Source: Hyphomonadaceae bacterium
GTDB taxonomy: Bacteria; Pseudomonadota; Alphaproteobacteria; Caulobacterales; Aquidulcibacteraceae
Direction of reading: 5' to 3'
Assembly (NCBI GenBank): GCA_019753105.1
Contig: JAIELJ010000013.1
Coordinates: forward strand, 78,954 to 142,953
DNA length: 64,000 bases
Shown here: piece after piece, positions 8,691-17,343 of the stretch
Position numbering within the stretch: the stretch's first letter is position 1
How the letters are laid out: each line of letters starts with the position of its first letter
Notes under the pieces: generated by a model
What the model was told of the DNA's origin: nothing
What the model saw: only the letters and a program-made list of their open reading frames with translations
Databases searched by the model: none
Position numbers and translations under genes: made by a program

Positions 8691-8928
8691 CGCCACTCCC
8701 CCGTTCGCGCGTCGTCAGCAACAGGCGCATGCCGTGCGCCAACAAAACCAAGATCACAACGACACCGACGCCAAGCACGGCGCGCCCGCCGGGTTGGGCG
8801 ACCACGCTGAAGCGCGGCGGCGTATCGTTCAAAAACTCAAAGCCCAACCCCGCGACCAGCGCGACGACGCAGAACAACAGCATCATTGCGGCGATGCCGC
8901 GTTTTGGCGGAGGCGCAGGTTTGATCAT
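8671..8928 (-). CDS. Small membrane protein in the Mrp/Mbh-like operon
   Basis: An 85-residue protein with two predicted membrane helices (GIAAMMLLFCVVALVAGL and VLGVGVVVILVLLAHGM) and a short periplasmic or cytoplasmic loop. I recognise no family. The ATG at 8928 overlaps the stop of the upstream antiporter subunit as ATGA, and its 3' end overlaps the next subunit by 20 bases, so it is translated as part of the operon. It could be an accessory or assembly subunit of the complex. Confidence 0.7.
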   Translation of the reverse strand: MIKPAPPPKRGIAAMMLLFCVVALVAGLGFEFLNDTPPRFSVVAQPGGRAVLGVGVVVILVLLAHGMRLLLTTRERGSGDAADHT

Positions 8929-10403
8929 CGCGGCGTCCACACAGGCGAAAGGAATGAAGCGAGCGGGTCAGCGAGGACGAGCAAGCCCAACGTCGCCGCC
9001 GCGCCAAGGATCACCGGCGCCACAAGCAGGATCGACGCGCCGTCCGGCCGCTTGAACGCATCCGTCGGCGCACGCCCGGCGAACGCGTTGGCGGCAAGCG
9101 GGCCCAGATGCGCAAACGTCAACACTGCAGCAACACCCACTAAGCCTGCCGCCCATATCACGCCGGTGCTGGCCGACGCTGTAATCAGCCAAAGCTTCGA
9201 CCAGGCGCCAGAGAAAGGCGGCATGCCAATGATGCTCGCGCAGGCAATGGCAAAGCCGGCGAATGTCCAAGGCATCACGCGCCCGAGGCCCGGGTAATCC
9301 GCCACGTTGTTTCGACCGGTTACCGCAGCGGTGGTGCCGACGGCCATCAGCAGAGTCGTTGCAGCACAGCTCGTCGCAACGATCTGCAGCGCCGCCGCGA
9401 ACAGACCGGCAGGTGCGGCGAGCAAGCCGCCAATGATCGCAGCCAACGCCTGCGCCCACAGCGAATAGGCCAAACGCTCGCGAATGTCGGTCTTCGACAA
9501 AGCGATCACTGCCGCCGCGCACATGATCACACCGCATAGGCCGAGCAGGATCTGCGCTGCCAAGATTTGCCGCCCGGTCTCCTCCGCGATCAGCGCCGGG
9601 CCGAACACGTAGGCAAAGACTTTGAGCAGCCCAACGCCGCCCGCCGGCAGCACCGCCAAGGCTTGGACCTTCACCAAGGCCGGATACGGCGCCGTGAACG
9701 ACATCGTCAGCCAGCGATGCATGGGCGGGGCCGCCGCTGCTGCGATGCCAAGCACGAACAAAACAAGCAGCGCATTTGCGCTCAACAAATCGATGCGCCC
9801 CGCAAGGACGCCGCCGACCTGAAACTCAAGCGTGCCAGAGAGCGTGTAGGTCCAGATCATCGCCGGCAGCAGCAGTGCGATCGAGGCGCCGAGCAGCATG
9901 GCGAGGAAAAGCCGCGCCGATGTCCGCGCCTCGTCATCGCCCACGTGCGCCACCAATGGAAACGCAGCCAACGCGAGGGCCTGATACGCGACGAAAAAAC
10001 TGAACAGATTAGCGGAGAACATCACCGCCATCGCCGCGGCAGTGGTCAACGCCGAGAAGGCCATCAGCCGCGCCGGCGCTTTCTGGTCGATGGCGCGCAC
10101 CATGCCTGACGTGTGGATCGCGTGGAGGAAGCCCAAGCCGCCGACAACGGCGGCCGCCAGCGTGCCGAGTGGCTCGGCCGAAAACGCCAACTCCACATTC
10201 GGCAACGGATTGGCAAGCACGATGCGCGGGCTGGCGCTCTGGGAGACGGCATGGACAAGATATCCCGCCAGCGCAGCGACCGCGCCCGAGCCCAACACGT
10301 GCACGAGGTCACGCAATCCCGGCGGCCGAGAGAGCGCGAGCACAAGCAGCGCCTGAAGAAGCGGCGCTCCCAGCAACGCGGCCAGTGCAAACTCCGGGCT
10401 CAT
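8925..10403 (-). CDS. Proton-conducting antiporter subunit, NuoM/MrpD-like (second copy)
   Basis: A 492-residue polytopic protein starting MSPEFALAALLGAPLLQAL, with about fourteen hydrophobic segments and the conserved core of complex I/Mrp antiporter subunits: a Glu-free first helix pair, KVQALAVLPAGG with its membrane Lys, and SKTDIRERLAYS with helix-breaking polar residues. The ATG at 10403 overlaps the upstream stop as ATGA. It is the middle of three channel subunits in this operon, where a classical Mrp complex has two (MrpA and MrpD). Confidence 0.82.
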   Translation of the reverse strand: MSPEFALAALLGAPLLQALLVLALSRPPGLRDLVHVLGSGAVAALAGYLVHAVSQSASPRIVLANPLPNVELAFSAEPLGTLAAAVVGGLGFLHAIHTSGMVRAIDQKAPARLMAFSALTTAAAMAVMFSANLFSFFVAYQALALAAFPLVAHVGDDEARTSARLFLAMLLGASIALLLPAMIWTYTLSGTLEFQVGGVLAGRIDLLSANALLVLFVLGIAAAAAPPMHRWLTMSFTAPYPALVKVQALAVLPAGGVGLLKVFAYVFGPALIAEETGRQILAAQILLGLCGVIMCAAAVIALSKTDIRERLAYSLWAQALAAIIGGLLAAPAGLFAAALQIVATSCAATTLLMAVGTTAAVTGRNNVADYPGLGRVMPWTFAGFAIACASIIGMPPFSGAWSKLWLITASASTGVIWAAGLVGVAAVLTFAHLGPLAANAFAGRAPTDAFKRPDGASILLVAPVILGAAATLGLLVLADPLASFLSPVWTPR

Positions 10404-11845
10404 GTGGTGAGCCCCAGAGCAAGCATTGCGGCGCGTTGCGCCAAGTCGAGCATCCAAGCCGGCGCCACGCCGCACGCGACCGCCAGTATGGCCGCAACCA
10501 TCACGGGCGCGCGCGCCAGACGCCAAGCATCGACATCAAAATTGGAAGCTTCCGTCGCCCGGCGGAAATACAATCGCTCGATCAAGCGGCCGCCATAAAA
10601 CACGGCCGCGAGCGACGTGATGATCGCAGCACCCGTCGCCCACCACCAGCCGGCGCCGACGCCTGCTTCAATGAGCCGCCAACGCCCGAGAAAACCCAAT
10701 GTCAGCGGCGCGCCCATGAAACTCAGCGCGCCGATCGTGATGGCGATGCCCGCGAGCGGCGAGCGCCGCCCAAGACCATCGAGCGCAGCCAAAGTCGTGT
10801 CGCGCGATGCGGCTATGCCGGCCAGCAACGCAAACGCGCCGACGCCCCACGCCAGCAGCTGCACCAGCGCAGCCGCAAGACCGGCGGGGGACTCGAGCGC
10901 GATCGCGACAAGCACACATCCCGCCTGCGCGGCGCCCGCATACGCTACGAGGCGGCGCACGTTCACCGCGCCCACCGCCTGCAGCGAGCCTATCAAAACA
11001 CTCGCCACACCTGCGCACACAAGCGCCGCGGCCACCCCGTCGGCCAAACCAGGCGCGGTTGTGGTCGCCGCGACAGCTGCCAAGCGCGTGACCACCGCGA
11101 GAGCGCTGATCGAGGCAACTGCAAGCACTAGGCCCGCATCGGAGCGTCCGTAAGCCGGCCCCGCCCACGCATGCAGCGGCGCCGCGCCCGCCATCAGCAA
11201 AAGCGGCGCGATCAGCAGTACATAGCCCAAAGTCGCCATCCTGGGCGCGCTGATCATCGCATCGGCCGCGCCAGCCACAGCGCTGCTTCCGGTCGCGTAG
11301 ATCACGAGCGCTGCGCCCAGCAGCATGAACGCAGCGCCAGCGCCACCGCTCATCACCATGCGCAACGCGCCATTGAGCGCGCCGCGGTGCGCCGAGACCG
11401 CCACAAGCGCCGCCGTGGCGAGCCAAGCCGCATGCACGGAAACGACGATGCCAATGAGATCACGCGCAAACAGCGCCCCGACCCATCCAGCAGCCACAGC
11501 GAGATGAAGCGCTACGACATAGGCCTGCGCGCGCTTAGGCTTGTCAGCGAGCGTTGAGCCGCCGGCGAGAAGTGCCAGAAACATCAGGACTGCAATCAGA
11601 GGCGCCGAAAAAGCGGCGACGCCGTCGATGGCAAGCAGCGCACTTGTTTCCAGTGCGCCGCCCGCGGCGAGCAAGCGCCATCCCATGTCAGCGGCGACAG
11701 CAGCAGCCGCGGCCATGGCAATGAGTGCAAGCACCCAACTCGTCCGCCCATGCGGCGTCATCAACGCCACGGCAGCGCCGCCAAAGAGCAGCGCCAGCGC
11801 TGCCATCGGCGCGTGTGCACGAAGCAAATCCAGAACCGCGCTCAC
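10400..11845 (-). CDS. mrpD: Proton-conducting antiporter subunit, MrpD-like (first copy)
   Basis: A 481-residue polytopic membrane protein of the NuoN/MrpD family. It directly follows mrpC, the usual place of mrpD. Conserved traits include the APLHAWAGPAYG-like loop (PxHxW in the family) and VNVRRLVAYAGAAQAG, equivalent to the Lys/Arg-containing discontinuous helix. The start is a GTG at 11845 that overlaps the mrpC stop (GTGA). Together with the next two channel subunits it would form the membrane ion-translocation arm. Confidence 0.83.
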   Translation of the reverse strand: MSAVLDLLRAHAPMAALALLFGGAAVALMTPHGRTSWVLALIAMAAAAAVAADMGWRLLAAGGALETSALLAIDGVAAFSAPLIAVLMFLALLAGGSTLADKPKRAQAYVVALHLAVAAGWVGALFARDLIGIVVSVHAAWLATAALVAVSAHRGALNGALRMVMSGGAGAAFMLLGAALVIYATGSSAVAGAADAMISAPRMATLGYVLLIAPLLLMAGAAPLHAWAGPAYGRSDAGLVLAVASISALAVVTRLAAVAATTTAPGLADGVAAALVCAGVASVLIGSLQAVGAVNVRRLVAYAGAAQAGCVLVAIALESPAGLAAALVQLLAWGVGAFALLAGIAASRDTTLAALDGLGRRSPLAGIAITIGALSFMGAPLTLGFLGRWRLIEAGVGAGWWWATGAAIITSLAAVFYGGRLIERLYFRRATEASNFDVDAWRLARAPVMVAAILAVACGVAPAWMLDLAQRAAMLALGLTT

Positions 11846-12165
11846 GTGCGTGGCTCCTGCGGTTCATCGCTGCGGTCGCCGTCGTCGATCGCCTGGGTTT
11901 CGATGGCGCCGTAGCTCTCCTGGAAGCGCACGATGAGGCTTGTCCCAAGAGCGCAATACGCCAAGGCGATCGCAACAGCGGCGATGAGCATCGCCGCACT
12001 CGCGCCGAGAGTGGCCAAGCCCAGCATCGCGCCCGTAAGTGCAGCGATCACGCCGGCAACACGTTTGACCAGATTTGCGCCCGTCAGTGCGGTCGCAGCG
12101 CCGCCGAAGACCAGCGCGAACGCCACCGCCAGCAATGCGCCGTTGGCGATCATCACCGCGCTCAT
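11842..12165 (-). CDS. mrpC: Mrp antiporter subunit C (NuoK-like)
   Basis: A 107-residue three-helix membrane protein, the NuoK homologue of Mrp antiporters. Helices are ANGALLAVAFALVFGGAATAL, VAGVIAALTGAMLGLATLG and AAMLIAAVAIALAYCALG; the C-terminal tail is acidic and polar. The length agrees with the family (about 105-115 residues). The ATG at 12165 overlaps the mrpB stop as ATGA. The longer in-frame extension towards 12603 is a read-through of another frame and is not part of the gene. Confidence 0.82.
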   Translation of the reverse strand: MSAVMIANGALLAVAFALVFGGAATALTGANLVKRVAGVIAALTGAMLGLATLGASAAMLIAAVAIALAYCALGTSLIVRFQESYGAIETQAIDDGDRSDEPQEPRT

Positions 12166-12548
12166 TGCGCGTCTCCATCGCGCAAAGTTGGTGCGCGACC
12201 GATCAGCACCGTGAACATCAGGTGCAACGCCGCCACGGTGATGCAGAAGAGGCCCGCTTCGCCGAGTTGTGGCGCATAAGCGAATTGCTTTGCGGCGGCG
12301 CCGGCAAGCACGGCGAGCGCGCCCATGCCAAGAAGCGCGCGCGCTGCAATCGGCGGGAATGCGCGCCTCGCTTCCGCTGCGCCAAACACCAGAACGTGCG
12401 CCGCCAACGCAAGCGCTGCCACCAAGCCTGCCATGAAACCCACACCGCCGCCCGGCGCGCGCAGTACGAGAAGCGTCGCAGCGGCCAGCACAATAAGCGG
12501 TGCATAGAGACGCACGCCCGCAAGCAACGAGATCAGCGTTGCACGCAT
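12162..12548 (-). CDS. mrpB: Mrp antiporter subunit B (MnhB domain)
   Basis: A 128-residue four-helix membrane protein. The APGGGVGFMAGLVAALALA block corresponds to the PGGGFxGG signature of MrpB/MnhB. The ATG at 12548 overlaps the preceding stop by one base (TGATG). Its place between the MbhD-like subunit and mrpC is the order seen in archaeal Mbh operons and in Mrp operons after mrpA. Confidence 0.82.
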   Translation of the reverse strand: MRATLISLLAGVRLYAPLIVLAAATLLVLRAPGGGVGFMAGLVAALALAAHVLVFGAAEARRAFPPIAARALLGMGALAVLAGAAAKQFAYAPQLGEAGLFCITVAALHLMFTVLIGRAPTLRDGDAQ

Positions 12549-13039
12549 CAAAGATCCGCGCCTCTCTCTTGACGCTCAAGCACGCCGCGCTCGCCGTAGC
12601 CAAGCACCGCGACGCAGCCGACTGAGACCGCGAACAACAGGAGCGCCAGCCAGAGCGGCATCGACTCTTGCGCTGTAACCGCGCGCGCCTGAGAAGCCCA
12701 TTCCGGCGCGATCATGGCGGCAGCAGCAATCGCGGCCGCTAACGCAATTGCATGCGCGATCCATCCCCTGCGGCTTCCTTTCGCCGTACGCGCGCTCAGC
12801 AGCACAGCGCCCAGCAACACGACCGGCGCAACGCCAACGCCAAACGCCGCGAGAGTCAGCGCGCCATCTCCGCCGCCCAAGAGCAGCAGCACGCCAGCCG
12901 CCAGCGCCGACGTGCCTGCGGTCGCTGCGGCCGTGATGAACAGCGAGCGCGCGCGCAACATCGCGACGGCGAGAACGGCGACGCCAAGCGCCAGCGCTAC
13001 TGCGAGCCACGCAGCCAGATCGGCATCTGCGCCGCTCAT
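12548..13039 (-). CDS. MbhD/MbhE-like subunit (equivalent to the C-terminal part of MrpA)
   Basis: A 163-residue membrane protein with about five hydrophobic segments. The first half looks like the DUF4040/MbhD domain that in classical Mrp systems is fused to the end of MrpA (LARSLFITA-like region, then GGDGALTLAAFGVGVAPV). The C-terminal helix (LWLALLLFAVSVGCVAVLGYG) resembles MbhE. Here it is a separate gene, as in membrane-bound hydrogenase operons. ATGA overlap with mrpG upstream. Assignment rests on position plus domain resemblance. Confidence 0.7.
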   Translation of the reverse strand: MSGADADLAAWLAVALALGVAVLAVAMLRARSLFITAAATAGTSALAAGVLLLLGGGDGALTLAAFGVGVAPVVLLGAVLLSARTAKGSRRGWIAHAIALAAAIAAAAMIAPEWASQARAVTAQESMPLWLALLLFAVSVGCVAVLGYGERGVLERQERGADL

Positions 13040-13398
13040 GCCTCGTCCTCGCTACGCTTGCCGCCCGGACGCGGCGCCGTGTAACGCCCCGAAAGCGGCG
13101 CCAGCCCGCCGACATGGGCAGCGTTTGCGATCAGTTGTGCGATCAACGGCCCAATGGCGCCGATCAGCAGAGCCAACAGCACAAGGCGCAGCGCCACGGC
13201 GCCGTCGCGCGCCATGATCGCAAGCCCCAGGCATACGAGAACCGCGCCGACGCCATCACTAACGCGCGCCGCGTGTAGGCGCGTGTAAAAGTCTGGGAAA
13301 CGCAGCATGCCGAGCACACCGCCCGCGATGAACACGAGGCCCAACGCTGCGACCGACCCACCGACACCTGTGCGCACGAGATCGAGTGCTGCATCCAT
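13036..13398 (-). CDS. mrpG: Mrp antiporter subunit G
   Basis: A 120-residue three-helix protein with the highly typical MrpG motif LRFPDFYTRLHAARVSDGVGA after the first helix. It is a small structural subunit of the Mrp complex in the inner membrane. The ATG at 13398 overlaps the mrpF stop by one base. The C-terminal tail is polar and basic. Confidence 0.92.
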   Translation of the reverse strand: MDAALDLVRTGVGGSVAALGLVFIAGGVLGMLRFPDFYTRLHAARVSDGVGAVLVCLGLAIMARDGAVALRLVLLALLIGAIGPLIAQLIANAAHVGGLAPLSGRYTAPRPGGKRSEDEA

Positions 13399-13685
13399 CA
13401 AAGCCGCTCCTCACGCCGGGCGAGCGGCGCTTGGAAGGTGCGGGCGCGGAAAAACTTGACCGCCGCTGTGTTCAGAACGAAGAGCGCGAAGACGAGCACG
13501 ATTGCGGTATCGGCGCCGGCCACGCTGCCCAAGGCTGCAGCGGCCGCTGCGCAGATGAGCGCCGATTGCAGGACAATGGTGTTCAGCGCGAGCGCGCGGT
13601 CATAGAGCGTCGAAGCGGTGAACAAGCGCATGCTCACCAGCGCGATTGTCACTGTGAGCAGCGCGGCGATGACAAGCGCAATCAC
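13398..13685 (-). CDS. mrpF: Mrp antiporter subunit F
   Basis: A 95-residue three-helix subunit with the family pattern LYDRALALNTIVLQSA after the first helix and a C-terminal helix (IVLVFALFVLNTAAVKFF). The start is a GTG at 13685 that overlaps the mrpE stop (GTGA). Length agrees with MrpF proteins (about 90 residues). Confidence 0.9.
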   Translation of the reverse strand: MIALVIAALLTVTIALVSMRLFTASTLYDRALALNTIVLQSALICAAAAAALGSVAGADTAIVLVFALFVLNTAAVKFFRARTFQAPLARREERL

Positions 13686-14161
13686 GGCTGACGCCCTCCA
13701 TCCAAAGCGGCCAGCACACGCGCTTCAAGCGCGCCAAGATCGTCCGCGTCGATCGCGTCTTCGTCGGTCACGTGCACAAGATCGCCGTCGGCTTCAGTCT
13801 CAACGACGATCGCACCAGGCGCAGCACTCACGAGATCCGCGATGACAGCGCGTGCAAGCCCACGCTCGCCGCGCGCACGCACGCGCACCAAGGCCGGCTT
13901 CAGCGTCACATCGGCGGCGATCGCGCTCCGTATCGTTCGCACTGCGCCGCTCAAGACTGCACCGGTGCGCGTCAATCCCAACACAAGCACTTGCGGTGCG
14001 CTCCACAGGGTTGCGCCAACACCGCCAAAGCGCGCTGCGAACAAAACGCACGCGACGGAAACCGCCCCCGCGAGCATCACTGCTTCGGAGAGAGAACGTT
14101 GCGAAAAAACCAGCAACGCCAGAACGAATAAGCCGATCAGCATCGCTGCGGCGTGAAGCAT
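13682..14161 (-). CDS. mrpE: Mrp antiporter subunit E
   Basis: First gene of the leftward Mrp/Mbh-like operon. The 159-residue protein has two N-terminal helices and a cytoplasmic domain with SAIAADVTLKPALVRVR, then LARAVIADLVSAAPGAIVVE, matching the MrpE/MnhE fold (the LTPGT-like element reads SAAPGAIVVE). The operon promoter should lie in the 87 bases between 14162 and 14248, where I see no clear box. Confidence 0.88.
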   Translation of the reverse strand: MLHAAAMLIGLFVLALLVFSQRSLSEAVMLAGAVSVACVLFAARFGGVGATLWSAPQVLVLGLTRTGAVLSGAVRTIRSAIAADVTLKPALVRVRARGERGLARAVIADLVSAAPGAIVVETEADGDLVHVTDEDAIDADDLGALEARVLAALDGGRQP

Positions 14162-14248
14162 GGAATCAGCCTCCCCGCGCCGCCGGCGCGCGCCTCACGG
14201 GCTTAACGCCGGACTGCCGGATTCGCCAGTTTCCAGCGCTGTGAAAGC

Positions 14249-15451
14249 TCAGCCGTTACGGTGAAACAATAATGCGGCGTTTCGGCGCGCGAGCCTTAAT
14301 TCCATGTCTGGATCATCGGCAGATACGCGCTCGATCCCGACGGCATCGGCGGTGAACGACCAATTCCAATACCGCAGCACAGTTTGCGCTTTCGCCGTCG
14401 CCAATGTGTCGAACACGTAAACCGTGCGGCCGAGCGGATTGTTGGTGGCGTCTGGATCGCCAGCTGGGCGGCGCAGCGCTTTCCACAGGGCGATGAGCGA
14501 AGGCCGCTTCAGGCCAACGGCCTTGCACAGCACGCCGATCGCCTCACCGCCCGCATCGGCGAATATCTGCGACGCTGTCGTCGGCTTGACGCCAGCGAGG
14601 TGCGCGATTTCGTTCAGCAAAGTGCGGTCCAAGCCGCGCTCGGCCGCCGCCAATGCGCCCTCAAGCGAGCCGTACGGGCTCTTTGCAGCGGCTGCGCGAT
14701 TGCGCTGCCGGCGCTCGATCACTTGCAGCGTCTTGCGTGTATCCGCATCGGACCACCCTTCCGCCGCCGCCATCGCGAATACATCGCCTAGCTCATGCAG
14801 CAGAACGTTTCGATCGATGGCGAAACGACGTAGGATTTGCACGCGCGCGGGAAACTCCGCCCACCAAAACAGCATCAAGGCCTGGGTCGGACGCAATTCC
14901 GCACGCGCAACAAGTGAAGGCGGCAGGTGCGGCGCCTGCCGCGCCCGCGCGACCGCCATATCGATCGCTTGCGTTGAGAGCTTGGCGCCATTGTTGCGCA
15001 GCACGAGTTCGATGACTTCCACATCCCCTGTCTGCAAAAGCGCGTCGGAAACCGGCTCGGTCAACGCGCGTCTGCGTGCAATCGCAAGCCAATGCGCCGA
15101 GACGCCCGCGCGCACGGTCGCGATCAAATCGGAATCATCAAAGCCGACGCCGTTTTCCAGCAGCGGCTGCGCCACTGTGATCTCATCGCGGGCGAGATAG
15201 CGCAGCAACGTCTTCGGCGCGTCGTTCACGCGCACCAAGCCTTGCGCGCACTTCTTGCGCAGCTCGACATTGCTGGTGCGCAACAAGCCGACGAGGATGT
15301 CGGCCGCCAACTGCCGCTCGTGCCCCGGTATCCGGCTCTCGGGCCAAGACACCAGCTCGCAGAGACGCTGGACGAGCGCCTCGCGTGCGCGCGGCTGGTG
15401 CGCGCCCGTGAGCTCTAGCGGCTCGATCAGGTCATGATTCGCCCGAGACAT
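14249..15451 (-). CDS. DUF2336 domain-containing protein
   Basis: A 400-residue soluble, helix-rich protein of the alphaproteobacterial DUF2336 family. It has HEAT-like repeats in the first half (ERQLAADILVGLLRTSNVELRK; PKTLLRYLARDEITVAQPLL) and the family-typical middle containing LMLFWWAEFPARVQILRRF. Function unknown; members are often found in genomes with CtrA-type cell-cycle control. The start was placed at ATG 15451, as 15457 is a TTG. It is divergent from the MFS gene. Confidence 0.85.
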   Translation of the reverse strand: MSRANHDLIEPLELTGAHQPRAREALVQRLCELVSWPESRIPGHERQLAADILVGLLRTSNVELRKKCAQGLVRVNDAPKTLLRYLARDEITVAQPLLENGVGFDDSDLIATVRAGVSAHWLAIARRRALTEPVSDALLQTGDVEVIELVLRNNGAKLSTQAIDMAVARARQAPHLPPSLVARAELRPTQALMLFWWAEFPARVQILRRFAIDRNVLLHELGDVFAMAAAEGWSDADTRKTLQVIERRQRNRAAAAKSPYGSLEGALAAAERGLDRTLLNEIAHLAGVKPTTASQIFADAGGEAIGVLCKAVGLKRPSLIALWKALRRPAGDPDATNNPLGRTVYVFDTLATAKAQTVLRYWNWSFTADAVGIERVSADDPDMELRLARRNAALLFHRNG

Positions 15452-15544
15452 AATCAACTGGACGGGAGCACGCCCGGCGTTAACCGGGCGTCAACGCTGG
15501 CGCGAAGGGTCTGGACGGCGCGGCGCTCTCGCGGCTTATGGCGG

Positions 15545-16831
15545 ATGATGGACGATCCGCAGGAACAGACTGAGGAGCAGGCCCGGCCCGGCGACGTCCC
15601 GGAGCTCCTGTTCTACTACGGCCTGGTCGCCTGTTACTTCTTCGCCTTCGGCATGCAGTTTGTGCTGTTTCCGTCTCTGGTGACGTTCTTTCTCGGCGCA
15701 ACGCCGCAGGGCGTGGGTCTGGCGCAATCGGCAATATCGGCGCCGATGTTCTGCTTTCTGCTGTTTGGCGGCCTCCTCGCCGAGCGCGCCAAAGCCGGCC
15801 CGACCTTGGCTCAGCTCAACGTTATCTTCGCACTCGCATCGCTCGGGCTTTGCGCGATCATCGTGATGGAGGCGCTGACCTATCCCATCCTCATCGCGTA
15901 CGCGATGCTGGTCGGCGCGTGCGCCGCTTTCATGATGCCGGTGCGCGACGCTGCGCTGAACGGCATTGTCATGCGGGAATCCGCGCGCGGCAGGCCGACG
16001 TCAATCGCAACCGCCGCAGCCACCACGACGGCAGTGCAGATCGGCGCACAGATTGCGGGCATCGTTGTTGCCGCCAACGCCGGCAGCGATCCTGCGCCCT
16101 ACCTTGCACTTCAAGCCGTCGCGCTCACCCTTTGCGGGACGGTGGCTCTTTTCCTCCAGGCGCCAAAACCGACAGGTCACGAACGCTCGATCTCCGGCGC
16201 GTTCCGCGACATGCGTGACGGTCTCACCTACGCATTCCGCAATCCTGTGATGTCGCCGATGCTGCTTTCGGCCGCATACACCGGTGTGTTCGTCATTGGC
16301 TCGTTTCAGGTGCTCTTCCCGCTCATCATTCGCGATGCGTATGGCGGAGATTCAGACACCCAAGCCGAGCGGCTCAGCACTTTGTTCGCATGTTTTTGGA
16401 CAGCATCGTTTGTATCTGCCGTCATCCTGAGCCGCGCCAAGCCGCTGCAAAAGCCGGGGCGTGCGATGATCGTCTCGCACCTCATTGGCGCCGCCGTTCT
16501 CTTCACCTTCGCGGCCGACAAACCATTCCTGTGGTTCATCGCCATCACTGTAGTTTGGGGCCTCGCAGCCGGCGTTGCGATTTCAATGAGCCGCACGATC
16601 GTGCAGGGCGCGGCGGGGCAACGGTATCTCGGGCGCGTGCTGGCCGTTTACTCGATGGGCTTCATGGGCGGCGCACCCATTGGCTCTGCGATTGTCGGTT
16701 TCACCGCCGAGGAGCTTGGGCCGCGCACGGCGGCGCTAATCCCGGCCACGGGACTAGCGCTCGCCGCTATTGCTTTGGCGGTCTTTACGCCGATCTGGCG
16801 CTTGGACTCTTCAACGCATCAGTTCGATTGA
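15545..16831 (+). CDS. MFS transporter
   Basis: A roughly 428-residue inner-membrane transporter of the major facilitator superfamily with about twelve hydrophobic helices and a charged cytoplasmic N-terminus (MMDDPQEQTEEQARPGD). The motif at the loop after helix 2 reads GGLLAERAKAGPTL, a variant of the MFS GxLaDRxGrr signature. The second half begins after a central loop (PKPTGHERSISGAFRDM). Similar permeases are annotated as EntS/YfiS-like exporters, but the substrate is unknown. The Met pair at 15545/15548 starts the recognisable protein. Confidence 0.88.
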   Translation: MMDDPQEQTEEQARPGDVPELLFYYGLVACYFFAFGMQFVLFPSLVTFFLGATPQGVGLAQSAISAPMFCFLLFGGLLAERAKAGPTLAQLNVIFALASLGLCAIIVMEALTYPILIAYAMLVGACAAFMMPVRDAALNGIVMRESARGRPTSIATAAATTTAVQIGAQIAGIVVAANAGSDPAPYLALQAVALTLCGTVALFLQAPKPTGHERSISGAFRDMRDGLTYAFRNPVMSPMLLSAAYTGVFVIGSFQVLFPLIIRDAYGGDSDTQAERLSTLFACFWTASFVSAVILSRAKPLQKPGRAMIVSHLIGAAVLFTFAADKPFLWFIAITVVWGLAAGVAISMSRTIVQGAAGQRYLGRVLAVYSMGFMGGAPIGSAIVGFTAEELGPRTAALIPATGLALAAIALAVFTPIWRLDSSTHQFD

Positions 16832-17229
16832 CGCGGACGGCGCGTGCCGGCGGCGCTCGGCGCATCGGTATTGCCGCGCGCGTTGTACTCGGCGACTTCT
16901 GCTTCCCACGACGTGTTGCTCTCGTTGAGGCCAGTCGCCGCGGCGTTGTACTCAGCGACGCGCGCTTGCCATGTCGCGCGCGCGTTATCCGCTTCAGTGC
17001 GGCGGCAGGTCAGATTGGCGTGATAAGTCTGGGACCACGCCGTGTACGCGGTGTTTGCGGCATCCATTTGCTCGCGATTGGCATTGGCGCCATCGGGCAA
17101 TGTCGGACGCGCCGGAAGCTCGCCGCACGTTGATGCGGCCGCCGTTCCTGCGCTCGTTCCTTCGGTCTGCGCGTACGCTGAACCAGCCACCAAGAGCGCC
17201 ATCGCCGCGCCCGCCAACAGAATTCGCAT
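16819..17229 (-). CDS. Small secreted protein of unknown function
   Basis: A 136-residue protein with a Sec signal peptide (MRILLAGAAMALLVAGSAYA, AYA cleavage site). The mature part contains two cysteines (STCGELP and LTCRRTE) and two similar helical stretches, AYTAWSQTYHANL and ARVAEYNAAATGL / AEVAEYNARG, suggesting a short repeated helical unit. No family recognised. Its 3' end overlaps the MFS gene by 13 bases in convergent orientation. Confidence 0.7.
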   Translation of the reverse strand: MRILLAGAAMALLVAGSAYAQTEGTSAGTAAASTCGELPARPTLPDGANANREQMDAANTAYTAWSQTYHANLTCRRTEADNARATWQARVAEYNAAATGLNESNTSWEAEVAEYNARGNTDAPSAAGTRRPRQSN

Positions 17230-17274
17230 CGTCGAAAATCTCCTGCGTCCCCAGTGTGTCCCAGTAGACGAAGC

Positions 17275-17315
17275 TTAGCCCTCTCAGGCCGCATGTGCGA
17301 GCCAAAGAGGGCTAA
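17275..17315. terminator. Stem-loop between tonB and the small secreted gene
   Basis: Perfect 10-base arms TTAGCCCTCT (17275-17284) and AGAGGGCTAA (17306-17315) around a 21-base loop. There is no proper T-tract on the minus strand, so it may be an RNA processing or partial termination structure instead of a full terminator. Confidence 0.4.
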
Positions 17316-17343
17316 AATGTGATCCGCTCAAAACACGAAGGCG

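Noticed and set aside
15480..15494. TTAA-N7-TCAA, CtrA-like, upstream of the MFS gene
   Set aside because: One mismatch in a GC-rich palindrome, and the position does not suit a promoter for either gene; coincidence is likely.
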